Source: CAYHGV01 sp964356135
GTDB taxonomy: Bacteria > Hydrothermota > Tepidihabitantia > CAYHGV01
Direction of reading: 5' to 3'
Assembly (NCBI GenBank): GCA_964356135.1
Contig: CAYHGV010000019.1
Span: forward strand, 1-36,912
DNA length: 36,912 bases
A program made the translations under genes and the position numbers. The notes under the pieces are model-generated. The model was not told the origin of the DNA. It saw only the letters and a program-made list of their open reading frames with translations, and searched no databases. Positions 31,915 to 36,912 of the stretch are shown here, one piece after another. Numbering within the stretch: the stretch's first letter is position 1; the number at the start of each line of letters is the position of its first letter.

Positions 31915-34000
31915 CCGGTTTATAATCCTCCGGCGACCGCATGGTAAGGTTTATCCGCCCGAGGTCGTCAACCTCAACTACCCGAACCGTAACCGTATCT
32001 CCGACCTTAACGACATCTTCAACCTTCTTTACCCGCTGCGGAGATAACTGGGAGATATGAACCAAACCTTCTTTACCGGGCAGGACTTCAACAAATGCAC
32101 CGAAGTTCATAATCCGCTTCACCTCGCCGGTATAGGTCTTACCCACTTCCACTTCCTGGACAATCCCAGTAACCCAGTCCTGAGCTTTGTGTAACGCCTC
32201 GGTTTGGACAGCGGAAATCGTCACCTGCCCATCATCGTCGATATCAATCTCAACACCGGTCTGCTCAATGATCTTACGAATATTTTTGCCTCCCGGTCCG
32301 ATTACTTCACCGATCTTCTCCTTGGGGATTTTAAACGCAACGATTTTTGGTGCATAGGGAGAGATGCTCGAGCGGGGCTCGGCGATGGTCTTCGCCATCG
32401 TCTCTAAAATCGTCAGCCGTGCATCGGTAGCCTTTTTTATCGCCCGCTCTAAGATCGCAATCGGTGCTCCGGTAATCTTCAAATCCAACTGGATGCCGGT
32501 AATGCCGTTTTTGGTTCCCGCCACTTTAAAATCCATATCGCCAAAGTGGTCTTCGGCACCGAGGATATCGGTCAGAATGATTTCGTGGTCATTGTCTTTG
32601 ACTAACCCCATGGCGATACCGGCTACCGCTGCCCGCACCGGCACGCCCGCATCCATCAGCGATAATGATGCGCCACAGACCGTCGCCATCGACGATGAAC
32701 CGTTCGATTCTAAGATTTCGGAGACAATTCGAACCGTGTAGGGGAACGTCTCTTCCGGCGGCAGAACCGCGGCAATCGATCGTTCGGCCAATGCGCCGTG
32801 GCCGATCTCTCGGCGGCCCGGACCGCGTAACGACCTGACCTCGCCGGTTGAAAAAGCCGGGAAATTGTAGTGGAGCATGAACGACTTATACTCTTCTTCA
32901 CGCTCGACATCATCGATCAGCTGCTCATCCGATTTGGTGCCGAGGGTAACCACGACTAAAGACTGGGTTTGACCGCGCGTAAAGAGGGCTGAACCGTGGG
33001 TGCGGGGCAAGACGCCGATTTGACAGGAGATCGGTCGAATCTCGTCCGGCGTCCGACCATCCAATCGTATCCCGTCTTCGACAATTCTCCGCCGGATATC
33101 GTCTCCAACGATCTCATCGACGACATACGATATCACCTTCTCCGATTCCGGGTATTTTTCGGCGAGGTTCGCGGTCAGGTCTTTGACGACATCGCGCAGA
33201 GCATTCTCCCGCTGCGTTTTATCTTTCAGGGTATTGGCAGTAGCGACCGGTTCGGTTGCAAAATTGCGAATCTCGGTTTCGAGCTCGGGCACAACCAGTG
33301 GCTCATCCACCACCATCTTCGGCTTGCCGGCTAACCCGATCAGTTCTTGTTGAAGTTCAACAATTTTTTTTATTTCAGTCTGCGCCCGACCGATCGCTTC
33401 GATAACCTGGTCGTCCGACACCTCCCGGGCGGAACCTTCACACATGATGACCGAATCCTTGGTTCCGCAGACGACGATATTCATCGCCGAACCGGCTAAT
33501 TGGGAGAGCGTCGGATTGACCACCAATTTCCCGTCGACCATGCCCATCCGAACCGCTCCGATCGGCCCCAAAAACGGGATCTCGGATAAACCCAAAGCGG
33601 CCGATGCCCCGATAATACCGAGGACATCGCCTTCATTTTCCAGATCGGACGACAAAAGGAAACCGGTAATCTGGAGTTCGTTGCGAAAATTTTCCGGGAA
33701 TAAAGGACGGACCGGCCGATCAATCAGCCGGGATGAGAGTATCTCTTTATCCCGGGGCCGCCCTTCCCGTTTAAAAAACCCTCCCGGGATTTTACCGGCT
33801 GCATAGGCGAGCTCACGATAGTCGACGGTTAACGGCAGGAAAAAATACTGGTCCTTGGGCGGATCTTTCGAGCCGACCGCACTCACCAGCACTACCGTTT
33901 CACCGTATTGAACCAAAACTGAGCCTGAAGCCTGGCGTGCCACCTGTCCGGTCTCGATGCGCAAGGTCCGACCGGCGAGTTCCAAATTAATAGCGTGCAT
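31874..34000 (-). CDS. pnp: Polyribonucleotide nucleotidyltransferase (PNPase)
   Basis: The 708-residue exoribonuclease degrades RNA from the 3' end using phosphate. It has two RNase PH-like domains (KREGRPRDKEILSSRLIDRP, and GPGRREIGHGALAERSI in the second, active one), a KH domain (VIGPGGKNIRKIIEQTG) and an S1 domain (GEVKRIMNFGAFVEVLPGKE with GLVHISQL). A short Arg/Lys-rich tail ends the protein. It begins one base after the rpsO stop, so the two are co-transcribed, as in many bacteria. Autoregulation by a leader hairpin is known in E. coli, but no such leader can be placed in this tight junction. Confidence 0.97.
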   Translation of the reverse strand: MHAINLELAGRTLRIETGQVARQASGSVLVQYGETVVLVSAVGSKDPPKDQYFFLPLTVDYRELAYAAGKIPGGFFKREGRPRDKEILSSRLIDRPVRPLFPENFRNELQITGFLLSSDLENEGDVLGIIGASAALGLSEIPFLGPIGAVRMGMVDGKLVVNPTLSQLAGSAMNIVVCGTKDSVIMCEGSAREVSDDQVIEAIGRAQTEIKKIVELQQELIGLAGKPKMVVDEPLVVPELETEIRNFATEPVATANTLKDKTQRENALRDVVKDLTANLAEKYPESEKVISYVVDEIVGDDIRRRIVEDGIRLDGRTPDEIRPISCQIGVLPRTHGSALFTRGQTQSLVVVTLGTKSDEQLIDDVEREEEYKSFMLHYNFPAFSTGEVRSLRGPGRREIGHGALAERSIAAVLPPEETFPYTVRIVSEILESNGSSSMATVCGASLSLMDAGVPVRAAVAGIAMGLVKDNDHEIILTDILGAEDHFGDMDFKVAGTKNGITGIQLDLKITGAPIAILERAIKKATDARLTILETMAKTIAEPRSSISPYAPKIVAFKIPKEKIGEVIGPGGKNIRKIIEQTGVEIDIDDDGQVTISAVQTEALHKAQDWVTGIVQEVEVGKTYTGEVKRIMNFGAFVEVLPGKEGLVHISQLSPQRVKKVEDVVKVGDTVTVRVVEVDDLGRINLTMRSPEDYKPDERKSRPARRPRR

Positions 34001-34001
34001 G

Positions 34002-34271
34002 CTAACCTCTCAATCCGAGACGTTCAACGATCTTGTTATATCGCTCCTTGTGATATTCAAAGAGGTAATCGAGATGATGCCTTCGTTTACTAACCATTTT
34101 AATTAATCCCAACCGCGAGTGTTTGTCTTTTTTATGATTCTTTAAGTGTTCGGCCAGTTGATTGATTCGTTCGCTGAGAATTGCAATTTGAATTTCCGGT
34201 GAACCGGTATCATTCTCATGATTCTTGAAAGTATCAATCACTGCCTGTTTCTTTTCCTTCTTTAAGGTCAT
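34002..34271 (-). CDS. rpsO: Ribosomal protein S15
   Basis: I choose ATG 34271 because an SD (AAAGGAG) stands 8 bases before it and the protein then starts MTLKKEKKQAVIDTF and has 89 residues, the family norm. A longer reading from 34346 would run through the promoter. S15 motifs NDTGSPEIQIAILSERINQL and RLGLIKMVSKRRHHLDYL are complete. It binds 16S rRNA in the small subunit. Its promoter (34297-34324) gives a leader of about 20 bases. Confidence 0.97.
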   Translation of the reverse strand: MTLKKEKKQAVIDTFKNHENDTGSPEIQIAILSERINQLAEHLKNHKKDKHSRLGLIKMVSKRRHHLDYLFEYHKERYNKIVERLGLRG

Positions 34272-34296
34272 AGTATTTCTCCTTTGCTTTTCTTGT

Positions 34297-34324
34297 ATCT
34301 TACCGCCATTTCCGGGTTTGTCAA
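34297..34324 (-). promoter_or_regulatory. Promoter of rpsO-pnp operon
   Basis: On the minus strand, TTGACA (34319-34324), a 16-bp spacer and TAAGAT (34297-34302). The start codon is 25 bases beyond the -10 box and has a proper SD, so this is a conventional leadered promoter. Confidence 0.8.
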
Positions 34325-34339
34325 GCCTATCGATGTTTA

Positions 34340-34422
34340 ACCACAAAGCTCACCCGGGTCACAAAAAAGATAAAGGAACTTTTTTCATGTTTTACTTTTT
34401 CTGCTTTGTGAGCTTCGTGTCC
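34340..34422. repeat. Imperfect palindromic repeat running into the 3' end of cutA
   Basis: CACAAAGCTCAC (34342-34353) is mirrored by GTGAGCTTCGTG (34408-34419) with one mismatch, and ACC/GG-type ends extend beyond. The right arm and centre lie inside the last codons of cutA. The left arm sits just upstream of the rpsO -35 box. Repeats of the type accacaaag..ctttgtgg are common in many uncultured genomes; copy number in this genome cannot be seen here. Confidence 0.6.
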
Positions 34423-34765
34423 TTGGCCGTACAATCTTCTTTGATGTTCTCCGGGCAGTCGTCTCGGCTGCTATCCAGGAGAGGTAGCTTTGCAATCCAC
34501 GCCGAATCGGAAACGTCACAATTGCCGGGAGCACATAGGGATGCAGGTGATGAAGTTCCTGTTCGAGCTGCGGATAATGACGCTCAACCGTTTTAAAAAT
34601 GATCGCCCACTCCCGAGCTCGGTTGACGTGACCGTTCCACCAGTAGCGCGAACCAATCGCGAAAAAATTGGCGCAGGCGGCAAGGCGCTTTTTTACAACT
34701 GCTTCCGCTATCCGCTCAGCCTGCCGTCGAGTGCTGACGGTCGTATACACCGAGATGAACTTCAT
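34385..34765 (-). CDS. cutA: CutA-type divalent-ion tolerance protein with repeat-derived tail
   Basis: The first 105 residues are a complete CutA1 domain: SVYTTVSTRRQAERIAEAVV, KRLAACANFF, the YWWNGHVN segment, EWAIIFKT, and the ending HPYVLPAIVTFPIRRGLQSYLSW (about residues 75-97). CutA1 forms stable trimers; a metal-tolerance role is traditional but unsettled. The total of 126 residues exceeds the usual 105-112. The extra tail (KKIVRPRTRSSQSRKSKT) is encoded by the palindromic repeat at 34340-34422. The ATG overlaps the upstream small gene by 4 bases. Confidence 0.9.
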   Translation of the reverse strand: MKFISVYTTVSTRRQAERIAEAVVKKRLAACANFFAIGSRYWWNGHVNRAREWAIIFKTVERHYPQLEQELHHLHPYVLPAIVTFPIRRGLQSYLSWIAAETTARRTSKKIVRPRTRSSQSRKSKT

Positions 34766-34998
34766 TGATTCAACAATTCTTTAATTTCCGGTGGTAATGC
34801 TATCCACCCCTGCCCGGTGAGTTCTTCCAGAAAGACCGAAATCTTGATTTCGATCGGAAGGCGGGAGTTGATGATAATGTATTTCTTATTCTCCACGCAG
34901 CAGTATCCACCCCGGCCGAGGATTTCATCGTAGATAACTTTAATCGCATGTTCTTCTACAGTTTTCTCGAGTAAAGCCAAAATCTCCCGTTTTTTCAT
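34762..34998 (-). CDS. Small conserved protein of unknown function
   Basis: The 78-residue protein starts MKKREILALLEKTVEEHAIK and has a central ILGRGGYCCVENKKYIIINS motif. It looks like a compact alpha/beta protein with no signal or membrane segment. I have the impression of having met similar GRGG-xC-xV short proteins in several phyla but cannot name a family. It overlaps the epimerase upstream and cutA downstream by 4 bases each (ATGA), so the three are translated as one coupled unit. Confidence 0.75.
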   Translation of the reverse strand: MKKREILALLEKTVEEHAIKVIYDEILGRGGYCCVENKKYIIINSRLPIEIKISVFLEELTGQGWIALPPEIKELLNQ

Positions 34999-35954
34999 AG
35001 CCAGCCGACCTGTTGATACCAGCCAATCGTTCGCCTGAGTCCATCGGCTAAGAGGACGTTCGGTTTATAGCCCAACTCCTGCTGTGCCTTGGTGATATCG
35101 CAAATCCAGTTCCCGTGCAAGAGCTCGCGTGCTTTATCCCGGGTAAGAGGGGTATCCCGGTTGAAACGGGTATAGAGCGACACGATCCCCGCCGATACCA
35201 AAACGGGAATGGTGCGGACACCGAGCATCGCACCGACCGTCTTATAGACGGTATGATAGTTATAGATTTGACCATCACTCACTAAATAGGTCGAACCGGA
35301 TACGACCGGTCGCTCAATCGCCGCAATCGAAGCCTGAACTAAATCGTCGATATAACCCATACTCACCAATCTGCCCTTCCCGCCGAAATAAGGCCGGACA
35401 CCATGCTTAATCCAGCGCAGGAGCTCAAGGATGTCGGTATCACGCGGACCATAGATCACTGCCGGCCGAATAACCACGATTGGAAAATCGCACCGGTACT
35501 GCGCCATCAGTTTTTCGCCCATTAGTTTGCTCTGACCATACAAACTTACCGGCTGGGGTTTAGCCGCTTCATCAACCGGACGGGCGTTCATACTCGGACC
35601 GGCTGCTGCCAAACTTGAGAAAAAAACAAACCGCCTGAGGTTATGATTTTTTTGCACACAGGCATCCAACAGGTTCTTCGTCCCCCGGCAATTGACTTCG
35701 TCACACGCCGATTGCTCAAGGACCCGGGTGGTTGAGGCAAGGTGGAAAATATAGTCTACCCCCAGAACCGCCGGCATCAAACTCTCGTAGCTGGTAATCT
35801 CACCATAGACGAGTTCCACCCTCAACCGAGTAAGCCAGCGGAGATTGGAGGTCGAACGAACCAGTGCCCGCACCTTGTAGCCCTTTTTCAACAGCCCTTC
35901 GGCTAAATGGCTGCCGATGAAGCCATTGGCACCGGTCACCAGAACCTTTTTCAT
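34995..35954 (-). CDS. NAD-dependent epimerase/dehydratase (extended SDR)
   Basis: The 319-residue protein begins with a Rossmann NAD-binding motif (VTGANGFIGSHLAEG). It has the catalytic Tyr-Lys pair in SLYGQSKLMGEKL, with FFSSLAAAG supplying the Ser, and VIRPAVIYGPRD. It belongs to the extended short-chain dehydrogenase group that includes sugar-nucleotide epimerases and 3-beta-HSD-like enzymes; the substrate is undetermined. It heads a three-gene unit with the 78-residue protein and cutA, and its ATG lies 9 bases after the -10 box. Confidence 0.88.
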   Translation of the reverse strand: MKKVLVTGANGFIGSHLAEGLLKKGYKVRALVRSTSNLRWLTRLRVELVYGEITSYESLMPAVLGVDYIFHLASTTRVLEQSACDEVNCRGTKNLLDACVQKNHNLRRFVFFSSLAAAGPSMNARPVDEAAKPQPVSLYGQSKLMGEKLMAQYRCDFPIVVIRPAVIYGPRDTDILELLRWIKHGVRPYFGGKGRLVSMGYIDDLVQASIAAIERPVVSGSTYLVSDGQIYNYHTVYKTVGAMLGVRTIPVLVSAGIVSLYTRFNRDTPLTRDKARELLHGNWICDITKAQQELGYKPNVLLADGLRRTIGWYQQVGWL

Positions 35955-35963
35955 GATTTTTCT

Positions 35964-35991
35964 ATGATAGCCTAAAATCCTTTTCTGTCAA
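35964..35991 (-). promoter_or_regulatory. Promoter of the epimerase-cutA unit, leaderless type
   Basis: On the minus strand, TTGACA (35986-35991), a 16-bp spacer and TATCAT (35964-35969) precede the ATG at 35954 by 9 bases. Confidence 0.7.
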
Positions 35992-36033
35992 TTAGTATCA
36001 CCCTCCTTTTTTCCTTCTGCTTAGGAACGGCGA

Positions 36034-36912
36034 TCAAATCTTTTTTTCAATCTCGCCGATAACCTCCTCGAAAATCGCCAAACCGGTTTCGGCTTCGTCC
36101 GACGTAAGAACCAGCGGCGGGCTGAATCGAATCGAATTAAAGCCGCAGCCGAGAGCAATCAAACCTCGTTTGAAGCAACTGCCGGTAACGACCTGGATGA
36201 TTCCTTTGCCGTCTTCGGTAATCGTCTTCGGGAATCGTTCCTTGGTGATTTTGTCCCGCACCAACTCAATACCGATCATTAAACCCTTGCCCCGAACATC
36301 ACCGATTATCCGATGGCGCTCTTTCATCGCTAACAGTTTCTCGATCATATAGTCACCGACTTTGGCGGCATTTTCAACCAGTCCGCTGGTCAGAATTTTA
36401 AGCGTCTCCAAAGCTGCCGCACAGGCGACCGGATTGCCGCCGAAGGTAGTCCCGTGCGAGTACTGGGGCCAGGCTCTCCGGTCAACCGCCGCATCCATTA
36501 ACTCTGCCCGACCGACCACCGCCCCCATCGGCAATCCTGATGCCAGAGCTTTGGAAATACAGACGACATCCGGTTCCACTCGCCAGTGTTCCATCGCAAA
36601 CATCTTGCCGGTTCTCCCCAAGCCGGTCTGAATTTCATCGACGACAAAAGGAATCTGGTATTTTTTCGTAATTGAACGCAACAGCGGGTGGAACTCATCG
36701 GGCGGAACGACGTAGCCTCCTTCTCCCTGAATCGGTTCGACAAAAAGTGCTCCGACATCTTCCGGGTCAACCAGCTGCTCAAATATTACATCGGTCAAAA
36801 AAGCGACACAGGGCAGCATCGGAATCGACTCGTAGGCGGGATAACGTTTTTTACATTCGGGATACTCGAGATTGATCGGACAGCGATAGCAATACGGGTA
36901 GAAGGTATGGAT
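36034..36912 (-). CDS. Class III aminotransferase, 5' end beyond the window
   Basis: The frame is open to the window edge, so 292 C-terminal residues are visible and the start is missing. ATG 36819 is internal: the 31 codons upstream (HTFYPYCYRCPINLEYPEC and on) are typical family sequence. Visible motifs are FVEPIQGEGGYVVPP, FVVDEIQTGLGRTG (PLP-binding Asp) and the Schiff-base Lys in SKALASGLPMGAVVGR, with HGTTFGGNPVACAAAL after it. This fits the 4-aminobutyrate/ornithine-type group; the CYRC segment is common in the GABA aminotransferase-like branch. The exact substrate is not set. No gene lies between it and the epimerase promoter. Confidence 0.9.
   Translation of the reverse strand: MHTFYPYCYRCPINLEYPECKKRYPAYESIPMLPCVAFLTDVIFEQLVDPEDVGALFVEPIQGEGGYVVPPDEFHPLLRSITKKYQIPFVVDEIQTGLGRTGKMFAMEHWRVEPDVVCISKALASGLPMGAVVGRAELMDAAVDRRAWPQYSHGTTFGGNPVACAAALETLKILTSGLVENAAKVGDYMIEKLLAMKERHRIIGDVRGKGLMIGIELVRDKITKERFPKTITEDGKGIIQVVTGSCFKRGLIALGCGFNSIRFSPPLVLTSDEAETGLAIFEEVIGEIEKKI

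Noticed and set aside
36034..36819. A complete aminotransferase gene starting at ATG 36819
   Set aside because: The frame continues upstream to the window edge with family-like sequence, so the gene is cut by the window.

Overview
The window comes from a free-living, LPS-bearing diderm bacterium of moderate GC. It encodes lipid A acylation and LPS export (lpxL-like, lptC, lptA, lptB), several outer-membrane beta-barrels of the PorV/UPF0164 kind, a SurA-like periplasmic chaperone, and a secreted beta-propeller with a FlgD/T9SS-type C-terminal sorting tail. This mix, with heavily overlapping genes and no close match to a model phylum, suggests an FCB-related candidate phylum such as WOR-3. That assignment is inference.

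Layout. 1-2200 (minus) is an accessory island: a compact RHS-core protein with a variable C-terminal tip, an overlapping membrane protein that fits an immunity partner, a second membrane protein, and a broken second RHS core. 2284-5651 (minus) holds a beta-barrel/TPR protein and gltX, separated by a REP-like palindrome. 5731-6137 holds two serine tRNAs and a partial duplication of one tRNA 3' end. 6230-8830 (plus) is an envelope cluster of unknown role: a 55-residue ORF, a barrel, a lipoprotein with a discoidin-like domain, and a second related barrel. 8853-17363 (plus) runs folC, NHL propeller, PorV-like barrel, polyprenol/diacylglycerol kinase-like membrane protein, double-PpiC chaperone, radical SAM-HhH protein and BtrH-like protein. 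17652-23617 (plus) runs pyrG, lpxL-like, lptC, lptA, lptB, rpoN, resembling the lpt-rpoN order of Proteobacteria. A RAYT (REP-associated tyrosine transposase) element follows, then (minus) a YCF48 propeller behind a structured leader. The rest is on the minus strand: epimerase, small conserved protein and cutA; rpsO, pnp, M16 peptidase, aminotransferase, GT4 glycosyltransferase, MFS exporter and polysaccharide deacetylase; and the 3' part of a class III aminotransferase at the window edge.

Regulation. Ten promoters of the form TTGAC(A/T), exactly 16 bp, TANNNN can be read by eye. In seven, the start codon lies only 6-9 bases after the -10 box, so these transcripts should be leaderless or nearly so. 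One serves a tRNA, and two (rpsO and the YCF48 leader) have conventional leaders with Shine-Dalgarno (SD) sites. Genes inside operons either have strong SDs or start within the preceding gene. Two internal genes appear to use ATA and ATT start codons.

The best candidates for something new are the stand-alone RHS toxin/immunity module with its own leaderless promoter, the uniform 16-bp leaderless promoter architecture, the structured leader with a 32-residue secreted peptide ahead of the YCF48 gene, and repeat-derived ends on two housekeeping proteins (CutA and GltX).
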